From assembly GCA_965140365.1 (NCBI GenBank), contig OZ223196.1: DNA of 64,000 bases; one strand, 5' to 3'. A model generated the notes under the pieces. That model had not been told where the DNA came from. It ran no database searches and saw only the letters and a program-made list of their open reading frames with translations. The position numbers and the translations under genes are program-made. This stretch comes from Hydrogenovibrio sp965140365 (GTDB taxonomy: Bacteria > Pseudomonadota > Gammaproteobacteria > Thiomicrospirales > Thiomicrospiraceae). Shown here piece after piece: positions 53,450-62,293 of this stretch (positions are counted from its first letter, which is position 1; every line of letters starts with the position of its first letter).

Positions 53450-54412
53450 ATGACTGATAACGAATTCAGATTACCGTATTTCCCGGCCAGTTTTTTCGGT
53501 ATGGTGATGGGGATAACCGGGTTGTCAATTGCGCTTTTGGCCGTGAATGCATCGGTGACCTTAATGGCTGGGAAGGCGGTATTGGCTATCGCCACTCTGT
53601 TGTTTATTGGGTTGCTGGTCGCCTATTTGTTAAAAGTGGCGCGCTTCCCGGACGCGGTGCAGGTGGAAATACGTCATCCCGTTAAAATGAATTTTGTGCC
53701 GGCCATCAGCATCAGTTTGATTTTGCTGAGCATTGCTTTCTATGCCATTGGCCAAACGCAACTGTCCTTCTGGTTATGGTCTGTGGGTGTCGCGGCGCAT
53801 CTCGTATTGACCTTATGGGTGTTGCACCACTGGATTCATCATGATTTCTTTAAGATTGAACATTCCACTCCAGCTTGGTTTATTCCAATTGTCGGTAACA
53901 TTCTGGTGCCGATTGTGGGGGTGCATCACGCGCCGGCTGAAATCAGTTGGTTCTTCTTTTCAATCGGCATCGTATTTTGGCCGGTGATTATGGCGATTCT
54001 GTTCAATCGCATTATCTTTCATCCGCCCATTATTGATAAGTTGATTCCGACGCTGTTTATTTTCATTGCGCCGCCGGCGGTTGGGTTTATTTCGTATATC
54101 GCTTTGAACGGTGGCGTGCTGGATGGATTTGCGCGTGTATTGTATTTCTTTGGTGCCTTTATGACCTTGTTGATGCTGGTGTCAGCCGGGAAGTTTCTGC
54201 AAGTGAAATTCGCATTGTCCTGTTGGGCTTATACGTTTCCGATTGCGGCGATCAGCATTGCCTCTTTTAAAATGTTTCATCTTACCGATGTCATGCTGTA
54301 TCAATGGCTCGGAATGGCGTTGTTAGGCTTGTTGAGTTTGATGATTCTGGTGTTCGCCTGGAAAACGATTCAAGCGGTTCGTCATCGTCATATCTGTACG
54401 CCGGGGCACTAA
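53450..54412 (+). CDS. SLAC1/TehA family anion channel or exporter
   Basis: A 320-residue protein with ten hydrophobic helices. PASFFGMVMGITGLS at the start, TPAWFIPIVGNILVP in the middle and the FFFSIGIVFW segment are SLAC1/TehA/Mae1 hallmarks. Relatives conduct anions, or carry C4-dicarboxylates, sulfite or tellurite-related species; its place beside a persulfide dioxygenase that yields sulfite makes sulfite efflux an attractive guess only. Confidence 0.87.
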   Translation: MTDNEFRLPYFPASFFGMVMGITGLSIALLAVNASVTLMAGKAVLAIATLLFIGLLVAYLLKVARFPDAVQVEIRHPVKMNFVPAISISLILLSIAFYAIGQTQLSFWLWSVGVAAHLVLTLWVLHHWIHHDFFKIEHSTPAWFIPIVGNILVPIVGVHHAPAEISWFFFSIGIVFWPVIMAILFNRIIFHPPIIDKLIPTLFIFIAPPAVGFISYIALNGGVLDGFARVLYFFGAFMTLLMLVSAGKFLQVKFALSCWAYTFPIAAISIASFKMFHLTDVMLYQWLGMALLGLLSLMILVFAWKTIQAVRHRHICTPGH

Positions 54413-54433
54413 AAAGCCGGAGGCATCATTTGA

Positions 54434-55174
54434 TTACACCGCAAAGACCACTTCCAGCGGGTTGTGGTCGGAAATCTCTTCGACATGAAATGCACGGGCC
54501 GATTTGACCGTCAGCCCGCGATAGAAAACATAGTCCAGAATTTGTCGGTTCAAGGTACGAATGGGCCGAGTGTCTGGATAGGACACTTCAGAGAGACCGA
54601 GTTGTTGCACGGCTTTTTCCAGCATGGCGACCCGGGTTTTATTCCAGGTGTTGAAGTCGCCGCTGACAATCATCGGCCCGGGCTTTTCGGCAATCAAGTG
54701 CCACAATAGATTCAACTCCTGCTGAAACAGCCGGTTCGGCACAAAATTAATCGCGTGAATGTTGATGTGGGTGAGCATTTCGCCGTTCTGTAAACAGTGT
54801 TCGGTCACCAGTGCGGTTTTATGGGTGGTCCAGCCCAGTTCACGGCTGCGGGTCAGGCATTGGTGCTGTGCCGTCATGCCAAATTCAGTAGCGGTCAGTA
54901 CGCCGAAATGCTTTTGACGGGTTTCGATGTTGGGCGCCATCACAAACGGCAAATTGAAAAAACGGTTTTGTATCGGGCGGGTGGCGGCTTCTTGAAAAGA
55001 CAACAAGTGCGGTGATTCAATGTTGAGCAGTTGTTCGATAGGACGATGAATGTAATGCGCAAAGTCGGTTTTGTGCAGGTTCCAGGTCAATAGGCGAAAC
55101 GGGTTTGGTAACGCCAAGCCAAGTTGGCTAGACGACAAATCGTGTGAAATCGGAGTCAGCTTGGGTTTGTACAT
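54434..55174 (-). CDS. Endonuclease/exonuclease/phosphatase (EEP) family protein
   Basis: A 246-residue EEP-fold hydrolase: LLTWNLHK, SFQEAA with the metal Glu, VSGDFNTWN, RQILDYVFYRG and SDHNPLEVVF. The last motif carries the catalytic Asp-His. No signal peptide is seen. Relatives act on DNA, phosphoinositides or sphingomyelin; substrate unknown. Convergent with the SLAC1-type gene. Confidence 0.85.
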   Translation of the reverse strand: MYKPKLTPISHDLSSSQLGLALPNPFRLLTWNLHKTDFAHYIHRPIEQLLNIESPHLLSFQEAATRPIQNRFFNLPFVMAPNIETRQKHFGVLTATEFGMTAQHQCLTRSRELGWTTHKTALVTEHCLQNGEMLTHINIHAINFVPNRLFQQELNLLWHLIAEKPGPMIVSGDFNTWNKTRVAMLEKAVQQLGLSEVSYPDTRPIRTLNRQILDYVFYRGLTVKSARAFHVEEISDHNPLEVVFAV

Positions 55175-55234
55175 GCGTTTAAGAGGCCTGCCTGAAAATT
55201 AAAAGAATCTCCCGTTCCGATTATAGAATAGTGA

Positions 55235-55244
55235 CCAGGCCTGG
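55235..55244. repeat. CCAGGCCTGG palindrome
   Basis: Exact copy upstream of the EEP gene, the first of two within 52 bp. Confidence 0.85.
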
Positions 55245-55276
55245 TGAAATCTTTTATGACTCATTTCGTATTTTCC

Positions 55277-55286
55277 CCAGGCCTGG
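55277..55286. repeat. CCAGGCCTGG palindrome
   Basis: Second exact copy of the pair, just after the MFS gene stop; preceded by TTTTCC and followed by TCGTTTC. Confidence 0.85.
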
Positions 55287-55310
55287 TCGTTTCTTGAATA
55301 TTGTCGGGTT

Positions 55311-56789
55311 TTAATCGATTCGGTCGAGATTCACGCCGCGAGTTTCGATGCGGTAATGCCAGGTAACCCAAGCGCCTAATAACGACGTACCCGCCAAAAT
55401 ATACAGCAGGGTCGCGGTGCCGATATCGGCCAGTAAAATCGGGAATAAAAATGCCGTACTGACCGCACCGATTTTAGCGAAAGAAGCCGCGAACCCGGCG
55501 CCCATTCCACGAATGCGGGTGGGAAAGACTTCACCGGCAATCAGGTAGGTTTGAGCATTTGGGCCGAGATTGGTCATGAAGTTGAACAGCATAAAACCGA
55601 CAAAGATCAGGAAGAGTTTCGAGTCTCCGGAAAGGCTTTCCGAAAACGCCACCAGTATCAACCCGATGGCGCAGCCGATGAACCCGATAATTTGCAGTTT
55701 GATACGTCCGACGACATCGGTCAGAAAAATAGCAAACAAGATGCCGATAATCAGTAATACATCCAAAAAGGCCGCATGTTTGGCGCTTTGCAGGGTGTTT
55801 TCCACTAGGTCGGCGATATTTCGATCGTCTCCAATGGTGTTGTGGCCGAAGGTGGCGGTGAGGATAATCGGAGTGAAAATGCCGATGCCATAAGTCCCCA
55901 AATCCTGCAAGAACCAGGGCACCGACGCGAAAATGGTGGCGCGACGGTGTTTTTTCTTAAACAGCTTTGAAAAGTGCGATTTTTTGTGGCTTTCATCTTC
56001 TTCCGTAGCTGGAAGTTGGCTTAGGTTGATGCTGTGTGGGTATTGCGGACTTCTTTGCAGCAGTCGGCCGAGCTCGTGTTCGGCTTGCGCCATATTTCCC
56101 TTTTCGACTAACCAGTGCGGAGATTCATTGATAAAAAAGCGACCGACGATGACCAGTATCGCTGGAATGATGGCCGCCGCATACATCCAGCGCCAGGCTT
56201 CGACTTCCGGGTTGAGGTAGAGCACCAAAAAACCGATGATGGTGCCGACCAAGGCACCGACGGCTTGAAACCCAAAGGCCCCCAAAACCAAACGGCCACG
56301 CGTTCGGCTGGGAATGCTTTCGGAAATCACCAAATGTGCCGTGGGGTAGTCGCAGCCTAAAGCCATTCCGGCACCGAACAGCGCAATGGCCAGAAAAATA
56401 AAGCTGGGGCTGATGGTGAGCGCCGCCAGAAAGAACACAAACAACACCAGTTCGACAATAAACAGTTTCTTCCGCCCGTACTTGTCCGATAGGCTGCCCA
56501 GCGTGGTGGCTCCGACCAGAATGCCAAACAGAATCGCAGCACCGATGACGCCTTTTTCCAGCGCGCCCAAGTCAAACTCTTGAACAATCAACGGCAAGGC
56601 AACACCGGTCATGAACACCACCATGCCTTCGAAAAACTTGCCGGCGGTCGCCAGCATCCAGATGCGCCATTGCATTTGTGTCATGGGTGACATGCGGACT
56701 TGTGTGCCGTCGGCCCAAATGGGCGATTCGTCAATGTAATCTTGCGGTGTTCGCTGTGGCGTGTTGGTTGACTGTGTTAATTGTGTCAT
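55311..56789 (-). CDS. MFS transporter, sugar-porter/organic acid type
   Basis: A 492-residue 12-segment MFS protein. The loop signature GSLSDKYGRKKLF after TM2, ESIPSRTRGR in the 4-5 loop, FFINESPHWLVEKG before the central loop and GEVFPTRIRGMGAG in TM10-11 are sugar-porter family motifs. The charged central loop (EEDESHKKSHFSKLFKKKHRR in parts) is longer than usual. Candidate substrates are sugars, aromatic acids or phosphate. Confidence 0.85.
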   Translation of the reverse strand: MTQLTQSTNTPQRTPQDYIDESPIWADGTQVRMSPMTQMQWRIWMLATAGKFFEGMVVFMTGVALPLIVQEFDLGALEKGVIGAAILFGILVGATTLGSLSDKYGRKKLFIVELVLFVFFLAALTISPSFIFLAIALFGAGMALGCDYPTAHLVISESIPSRTRGRLVLGAFGFQAVGALVGTIIGFLVLYLNPEVEAWRWMYAAAIIPAILVIVGRFFINESPHWLVEKGNMAQAEHELGRLLQRSPQYPHSINLSQLPATEEDESHKKSHFSKLFKKKHRRATIFASVPWFLQDLGTYGIGIFTPIILTATFGHNTIGDDRNIADLVENTLQSAKHAAFLDVLLIIGILFAIFLTDVVGRIKLQIIGFIGCAIGLILVAFSESLSGDSKLFLIFVGFMLFNFMTNLGPNAQTYLIAGEVFPTRIRGMGAGFAASFAKIGAVSTAFLFPILLADIGTATLLYILAGTSLLGAWVTWHYRIETRGVNLDRID

Positions 56790-56942
56790 AGGTGTTGGCT
56801 TTTAAAGGTAAAGGATATCTTTAATCATAGACGAACCGAGACCGAGCAATATAACGTTTTCCTTACGTTTTTTTGACGCATGATGTCGGTTTGAGCCTTA
56901 ACTGGAGTGTCGAGATTTAACAACACGGTTTTTTATCGGGTT

Positions 56943-56951
56943 TGCTATACT
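56943..56951 (+). promoter_or_regulatory. Extended -10 promoter for the ClC gene
   Basis: TGC followed by TATACT (56946-56951), one base from consensus; no strong -35. Leader of ~60 nt to ATG 57017. Confidence 0.45.
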
Positions 56952-57016
56952 CTCAGTGATATTAACTTATTCGTAAATTCAAACTTGTAAATCAAACCTT
57001 CTGAAAGATTTTTGGC

Positions 57017-58732
57017 ATGAAACCCAACGAAAGAGACTCTCAAAGCCTTCTGACCCTCAGCTTATTAGCGATTCTAATCGGCATTATGGGCGGCATTGCG
57101 TCCTGGGGCTTTCGCATGCTGATCGGTTTGATTCACAACTTCCTGTTCTTAGGCGAATTCTCGCCGTATTACGATGCCAATGTGCATACCGAGGCCAGCC
57201 CGTGGGACGCTTGGATTATTCTGGCACCGATGTTAGGCGCGTTGGTGGTGGCCTGGTTGGTGAAAAATTTTGCGCCGGAAGCCAAAGGCCACGGCGTGCC
57301 CGAGGTCATTTACAGCATTCATTACGAAGGCGGCAAAATCCGGCCGGTGGTGGCGATTGTCAAATCCCTTGCTTCATCCATCTCCATCGGGAGCGGCGGT
57401 TCCGTCGGGCGGGAAGGGCCGATTATTCAAATCGGGGCGGCCTTTGCCTCGGCGATCGCACAATGGGTGACCTTGCCGGTGCATCAGCGCGTCACCTTGG
57501 TGGCGGCAGGTGCCGCCGCCGGAATTGCCGCCACCTTCAACGCGCCTTTGGGCGGCATCGTCTTTGCCGTGGAATTATTACTGGTGTCGATCAGTGCCAC
57601 GACCTTATTGCCGGTCGCGTTGGCGGTGGTGGTGGCGACGCACACTGGGCGGTTTCTGCTGGGCATGACCCCGGCGTTTGATATTCCGGCGCTGCAAATG
57701 CCGACATTCGATCAGGTGCCGTTTGGCGAGTTGATGATTTTCATTCCATTCGGTTTGCTGATGGGGGTGGTGTCGGCGTTTTTCGTGCGTGGTATCTATT
57801 GGGCGGAAGACCGTTTCGACAGCATGCCGGGCAATTATTACACCCGTCATGTCACCGGGATGTTTTTCGTAGGGGTGATTTTCTATCTGTTCCAGCATTT
57901 CAGCGGCCATTATTATGTGCAAGGTGTAGGGTATGCGACCATTACCGATCTTCTGAACGGCACACTCGGGAACCCTTGGTTTTTGTTATTGCTGTTCGCG
58001 GCTAAGATGCTGGCCACGTTTTTAACGCTGGGGTCGGGCGCATCGGGCGGGGTGTTTTCACCGGCATTCTTTCTCGGTGGCACGCTGGGCGCGGCCATCG
58101 GTCAGTTTGCGCAGATGTTGTTCCCGGAACTGTCGATTGAACCGGCGGCGTTTGCGCTGGCAGGCATGGTGGCGATGGTCGGCAGTGCGACCGGCGCGGT
58201 GATTACCGCAACGGTCATGACGTTTGAAATGACGCGGGATTACAATGCGATTTTGCCGATTATCCTCAGTGCGGTTACGGCCTATGCGGTGCGCAAACGT
58301 TTGTCGGCGGAAAGTATTTATACCTTGAAATTGATTCGGCGCGGTCAGCCGGTGCCGGAAGGCTTGCAAGCCGCCATCGATGTGGCACGACAGGTTCGGG
58401 ACGTGATGACGCCCCAATTTCGGGTGGTGTCCGACGGCGACACGGCTCAGGCGTCACCGCAAATTGGGTTGCAGCTTCAAGACAATCGTATCCAAGGCGT
58501 GATTCCGCCGCAAGTCACTTTGCCGACCACTGCGTCTCCAAAGCCTTATGTTGTCGTTTCGCCGAATGAAGGGCTGGTGGAAGCCATGCATTGTATGAAT
58601 CTGGCAGAAGTGGATTATGCCTTGGTCAGCGACGACAGTGCGCATTCAGAAAAGGTTGAGAGCATTATCGGGATTCTCAGTGCCGATGACATCGCCCGCG
58701 CTTCCCGGAAGACCGCGGATTTATTGCGCTGA
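57017..58732 (+). CDS. ClC-type chloride channel/transporter with C-terminal CBS region
   Basis: A 571-residue ClC: selectivity motifs GSGGSVGREGP (126-136, gating Glu-133) and GSGASGGVFSPAFFLGG near 340, with ~18 membrane helices. A cytoplasmic tail of ~130 residues has a CBS-like pair (VRDVMTPQFRVV; GILSADDIARAS), the first half rather degenerate. Whether it is a channel or H+/Cl- exchanger cannot be read safely. Confidence 0.92.
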   Translation: MKPNERDSQSLLTLSLLAILIGIMGGIASWGFRMLIGLIHNFLFLGEFSPYYDANVHTEASPWDAWIILAPMLGALVVAWLVKNFAPEAKGHGVPEVIYSIHYEGGKIRPVVAIVKSLASSISIGSGGSVGREGPIIQIGAAFASAIAQWVTLPVHQRVTLVAAGAAAGIAATFNAPLGGIVFAVELLLVSISATTLLPVALAVVVATHTGRFLLGMTPAFDIPALQMPTFDQVPFGELMIFIPFGLLMGVVSAFFVRGIYWAEDRFDSMPGNYYTRHVTGMFFVGVIFYLFQHFSGHYYVQGVGYATITDLLNGTLGNPWFLLLLFAAKMLATFLTLGSGASGGVFSPAFFLGGTLGAAIGQFAQMLFPELSIEPAAFALAGMVAMVGSATGAVITATVMTFEMTRDYNAILPIILSAVTAYAVRKRLSAESIYTLKLIRRGQPVPEGLQAAIDVARQVRDVMTPQFRVVSDGDTAQASPQIGLQLQDNRIQGVIPPQVTLPTTASPKPYVVVSPNEGLVEAMHCMNLAEVDYALVSDDSAHSEKVESIIGILSADDIARASRKTADLLR

Positions 58733-58752
58733 CAGGTTTTTCAGAGCTTACA

Positions 58753-60168
58753 CTAGAGAATCGGTGCGAAAATCCGGGTGAAGTTTTCAAACAGGCGACG
58801 TCCACGGCTGGCGGACAGTCGATAAGGCTGGCTATTCTCGATTAATTCCGCCACCCATTGCCAGGTTTGTTCAATCAGGGCTTCCCCGTAAACCCAGTTC
58901 GCCAGTTCGTGGTTGATGAACAGCGAACGATAATCCAAGTTGGCGGTGCCGAACATCAGCGCTTTTCGGTCCACCAGCACCAGCTTGGCGTGCAGCATTT
59001 TCCCTTTGTAGAAATGCAGCGTCCCACCGGCCTCGCAGAGTTCGCGCATATACGAACTGCGGCCGAGGTCGAAAATCAAATGGTCGGATTTCTCCGGCGT
59101 CACCAGCGTCACCCGCACACCGCGTTTAATCGCAATCATCAAGGCGTTCATCACCGAGCTGTCCGGAATGAAATAGGGCGAGACGATGAGAATGTCATCT
59201 TCCGCCGCATACAGCCCTTGCAGCAAGGATTCGAACAATGCATCTTTGTGAATATCCGGCCCGGAAGGGATGGCTTGCACCAGTTCGCCTTGCGCCTCGT
59301 GCTTGGGCCATTGGTTCGGCAGCGGCAGTTTTTCTTCGGTGGTGTAAAACCAATCTTCATTGAAAACAATGTGATAGTGCGCCAGCACCGGGCCTTCCAT
59401 GCGGAACAGCAAATCTTTCCAGCGGTCATTGGCCGGTTTGTCGGCTTCGGTGCCAAGGTAGTCGTTGGACAGGTTCATGCCGCCAGTGAAACCGATGTGG
59501 TGGTCGAACAGATAGATTTTACGGTGGTTTCGCAAGTTGACTTGGCTGTTGAACAGGTTTTTGAACACCGGCTGAAAGAATGCATAGTGTCCGCCGGCAT
59601 CGGTCAAGGCTTGAAGCGCTTTGGGGTTGCGGTAGAGCGCGAAGGAACCGATGGAATCCATCAGCAAGCGTACTTCCACACCTTGCCGGGCTTTTTCGAC
59701 CAGGGCGTCGAGAATGCGCTGGCCGGTGGCGTCCAGTTCGAGAATGTAGGTTTCGATGTGAATGCATTGTTGCGCGTTTTGCAAAGCGTGCATAAATCGT
59801 TCGAAGGTCCGACAGGAATCGTCGAAAAACTCGACCCGATTATGGCGAGTGGTGCTGGCGATTTGGTCGGCAATCAACAAACGGTCGATTTGACGCGCCA
59901 AGCGGTTATCGCCGGGCAGAATGGTGTCATTATTGGTGTTGGCCGGAATGATGATGTTCGGTTTATTGCGCTTGTATAGGACTTTTCGGGAACCGAAAAT
60001 CAGGTAAAGGAACACGCCGAGGTAGGGCAGTAGCAGTAATGTCAGTAGCCAGACGGTGAGGTTTTGCGGCGAACGCCGTTGGTAAAGCATGTGCACCACG
60101 GCCGACAGCACCAGAAAGATGTAGACAAAATAGAAGAGCACCCAAAACTGTTGTAATTCAATTTGCAT
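58753..60168 (-). CDS. cls: Cardiolipin synthase (PLD family)
   Basis: A 471-residue ClsA-type enzyme with two N-terminal transmembrane segments and two HKD phospholipase D motifs, NHRKIYLFD and HAKLVLVDRKALMFGTANLD. It joins two phosphatidylglycerols to cardiolipin. The frame is open 50 codons further upstream; MQIELQQFW fits the family start but lacks a clear ribosome site, so the start is uncertain. Confidence 0.9.
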   Translation of the reverse strand: MQIELQQFWVLFYFVYIFLVLSAVVHMLYQRRSPQNLTVWLLTLLLLPYLGVFLYLIFGSRKVLYKRNKPNIIIPANTNNDTILPGDNRLARQIDRLLIADQIASTTRHNRVEFFDDSCRTFERFMHALQNAQQCIHIETYILELDATGQRILDALVEKARQGVEVRLLMDSIGSFALYRNPKALQALTDAGGHYAFFQPVFKNLFNSQVNLRNHRKIYLFDHHIGFTGGMNLSNDYLGTEADKPANDRWKDLLFRMEGPVLAHYHIVFNEDWFYTTEEKLPLPNQWPKHEAQGELVQAIPSGPDIHKDALFESLLQGLYAAEDDILIVSPYFIPDSSVMNALMIAIKRGVRVTLVTPEKSDHLIFDLGRSSYMRELCEAGGTLHFYKGKMLHAKLVLVDRKALMFGTANLDYRSLFINHELANWVYGEALIEQTWQWVAELIENSQPYRLSASRGRRLFENFTRIFAPIL

Positions 60169-60350
60169 AGTCGGACGGCATTCGTTGCGATGTCGGTTAG
60201 CATACCGCCTTATCATCCGGATGAAAAGCTTTTCGGTGGTGTTGTAAAATTCGATATGTACTAAAGTATATTTTGATAAACTGTGCTGATGTCGCAAGGT
60301 TGGTTTGCGCAGGCGCAAGTGGCTTTACGCCACACAATGAACGAGGAGAA

Positions 60351-60908
60351 ATGAAAACGATGTTGTTTCAAAAATGTATGAAAGTGGCGGGTGTCGCCGC
60401 GTTATTGATGGGCATGATGGCGATGAACACCGTATCGGCCGTGGATGAAAAAGGCGAGATGAGCACGGTACTGACCGTGAGCGGTGCGGTGAAAAAACCG
60501 TTGACGCTCAGCTTGAAGGATTTGCAGGCCATGAAGCAATCCAAACAGGTGAACGATATTGCCATTGTCTGTCAAAGCGGTGCCAATAAAGGGCAAATGG
60601 AAAGCCTGACCGGCGTCCCGTTGAAAACGATTTTGCTGGAAGCCGGGTTGAATGTGAGCCATCCGAAAGACTTCCGTAAACTCGCCATTATCGCCAAGGC
60701 CACCGACCCTTATTGGGTGACCTATTCCTGGGGAGAGATCTTCAACCGTCAAGACGGCGATGGCGTGATGGTATATTACGCTCGAGACGGAAAGCTGTTG
60801 GACGAAAAAGAAGGCCAGTTCGCCTTGATGCCCACCGGCGATTTCCGCACCGGCGCACGTCAGGTGAAATGGCTAACTCATATTGAAGTCCGAAAGCTGG
60901 AACCGTAA
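60351..60908 (+). CDS. Periplasmic molybdopterin-domain (SUOX-fold) protein
   Basis: A 185-residue protein with a signal peptide (cleavage near NTVSA) and a short oxidoreductase-molybdopterin-binding domain: VSGAVKKPLTLSLKDLQAM, IVCQSGANKG with a Cys in the Mo-ligand place, and LTGVPLKTILLEAGL. It is much shorter than sulfite oxidases and its activity is unknown. ATG 60351 has GAGGAG; the upstream open frame is not used. Confidence 0.75.
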   Translation: MKTMLFQKCMKVAGVAALLMGMMAMNTVSAVDEKGEMSTVLTVSGAVKKPLTLSLKDLQAMKQSKQVNDIAIVCQSGANKGQMESLTGVPLKTILLEAGLNVSHPKDFRKLAIIAKATDPYWVTYSWGEIFNRQDGDGVMVYYARDGKLLDEKEGQFALMPTGDFRTGARQVKWLTHIEVRKLEP

Positions 60909-61219
60909 AACCACAACTCTCGAACAGCTAATTAAGTAAGCGGTTCGAGAGTGTCAAAAACGCCCAGGCCTGGTTAAATTAATTGAAAAATAATTATATG
61001 TATCCATCATACAGTGATGGGTTGCTATATTTTTTGTTTAATTATTAAGACTGTTTCAGTTAGTATATTTACAGAAATAACAGAACGATGGTTTTGACAG
61101 GAAAAATAGCCCAGTACTCAATAAACAGTCAATTTGACAGGTTTAAACAATAGCCTAGAAAAAGACCTGGAAACTCGTTTCAATATCGAATAACAAGGCA
61201 AAAGTGCCTTATACTAAAT
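60909..61219. other. Gap between the host gene and the cassette array
   Basis: No gene, in particular no integrase. It holds one exact CCAGGCCTGG (60964-60973), then AT-rich DNA with two TTTGACAGG repeats (61093-61101 and 61133-61141). The second supplies TTGACA with TAGAAA 16 bp later (61156-61161), a possible promoter into the array. TAACAAGGCA (61191-61200) and TGCCTTA (61205-61211) form a short inverted repeat right before the first cassette, perhaps an attI or a decayed attC. Confidence 0.5.
60964..60973. repeat. CCAGGCCTGG palindrome, last before the array
   Basis: Exact copy after the molybdopterin-domain gene. None is found to the right of it. Confidence 0.85.
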
Positions 61220-61294
61220 GTTATGAGCGCACGCAAGCGCGCGCTCATAACGGGGTGGCGCTAAGATCGCCTTGCCATGACGCACTTGCGTGCC

Positions 61295-61386
61295 TCATAA
61301 CAATGCAATCAACCAGACGTGTTTCACGCCCAAAAGTTAAAATTTTCGTGCGCGAAGCCACGCAGGTTATCGCCACCCCGTTAGGC
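61295..61386 (+). repeat. attC site 1 (long type)
   Basis: Left core TCATAAC (61295-61301), right core GTTAGGC (61380-61386), 92 bp. Inner AACC..CGTG pairs with CACG..GGTT. CGCCACCCCGTTA at its right end is the exact complement of TAACGGGGTGGCG at 61248-61260, so an alternative, longer fold starting at 61245 is possible. Confidence 0.75.
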
Positions 61387-61402
61387 AACTCAAGGAAACG
61401 AA

Positions 61403-62050
61403 ATGCCTTTAGAAGAATCAACAAGAAATTTGATACATGAATACTGCGTCAGAGACCTGCCAGGAAACATTCAGTGGCACATCGACAAGTTCCTTTTTAT
61501 AGAGGATATTGAACTACGCAATAGATTAGGAAGGGCATTCTATTCAGCTCGTTACACATACAAATTAATGGAGGCCACCTTCGTGCAGGGCGATGAACAG
61601 CATCCATTTGTGAAATTTCAAATAATGCAGTACGCATCAATTTATGAAGCTGTAATTACAAACCTTTTATGGGGCGTATTTAAAGATCACGCAGAAGTGC
61701 TTCAACTGCAAACACATAAAGCCTATAAGCCAGTGAACGCATTCGGTAGTCTTACTAAAATGCAGTACGGTGATGAGGATTTATTCACTTGTGTCTACAG
61801 AGACGCAAAAACCCCAAAGAATTCTATCCCATTCAAAGACAAAGTTGATTGTGCTGTTCGGATAGGCTTTTTGGAGGAATCTTATTCGGAGGATATTAAG
61901 AGAACCTATGAATTACGGAACTTGGCTCACATAGAAACCGAGGCAAACAAGCAACTTGATGTTGAAATTGAGCAGTCAAAGCACGCTTATTGGCGTTTAG
62001 CGCCTTTTTTAGATGGCGTGTCAGAATATCTTGGTAACAATAATGCCTAA
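61403..62050 (+). CDS. Cassette protein of unknown function
   Basis: A 215-residue soluble, mainly helical protein. No firm family; the late ELRNLAHIETEA resembles the RNxxxH-type motif of HEPN domains but is one residue short, so that link is weak. AAGGAAA precedes the ATG, 22 bp after the cassette boundary, and the TAA lies inside the left core of attC 2. AT-rich codon use, unlike the flanking chromosome. Confidence 0.7.
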   Translation: MPLEESTRNLIHEYCVRDLPGNIQWHIDKFLFIEDIELRNRLGRAFYSARYTYKLMEATFVQGDEQHPFVKFQIMQYASIYEAVITNLLWGVFKDHAEVLQLQTHKAYKPVNAFGSLTKMQYGDEDLFTCVYRDAKTPKNSIPFKDKVDCAVRIGFLEESYSEDIKRTYELRNLAHIETEANKQLDVEIEQSKHAYWRLAPFLDGVSEYLGNNNA

Positions 62051-62116
62051 CAAGGCACTCGTTCGGACGCAAATTACGCTGCGCTTCGTTTGCGCCGTAC
62101 AGCTTGGACGTTATGA
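62045..62116 (+). repeat. attC site 2 (classic short type)
   Basis: Left core GCCTAAC (62045-62051) fits RYYYAAC; right core GTTATGA (62110-62116). 72 bp with internal CGCAAA/TTTGCG pairing, the length of mobile-integron 59-base elements and clearly unlike the other four sites here. Confidence 0.8.
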
Positions 62117-62184
62117 GCGCACGCAAGCGCGCGCTCATAACGGGGTGGCGCTAAGATCGCCTTGCCATGACGCACTTGCGTGCC

Positions 62185-62278
62185 TCATAACAATGCAATC
62201 AACCAGACGTGTTTCACCACCAAAAAATTAAAATTTTTCGGCGGCGAAGCCACGCAGGTTATCGCCACCCCGTTATGC
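62185..62278 (+). repeat. attC site 3 (long type)
   Basis: Left core TCATAAC (62185-62191), right core GTTATGC (62272-62278). Nearly identical to site 1, but the central arm reads CCACC/GGCGG where site 1 has CACG/CGTG, so pairing is kept while sequence changes. Confidence 0.75.
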
Positions 62279-62293
62279 CTTTAAGGAAAGCCT

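Noticed and set aside
58858..59979. 373-codon open frame on the plus strand opposite cls
   Set aside because: Antisense shadow of a well-supported cardiolipin synthase gene; no recognisable domain.
61204..61440. Open frames (78 and 72 codons) reading through the ORF-less cassettes
   Set aside because: They simply translate attC and palindrome sequence, the same peptide appears twice from the repeat, and no ribosome site is present.
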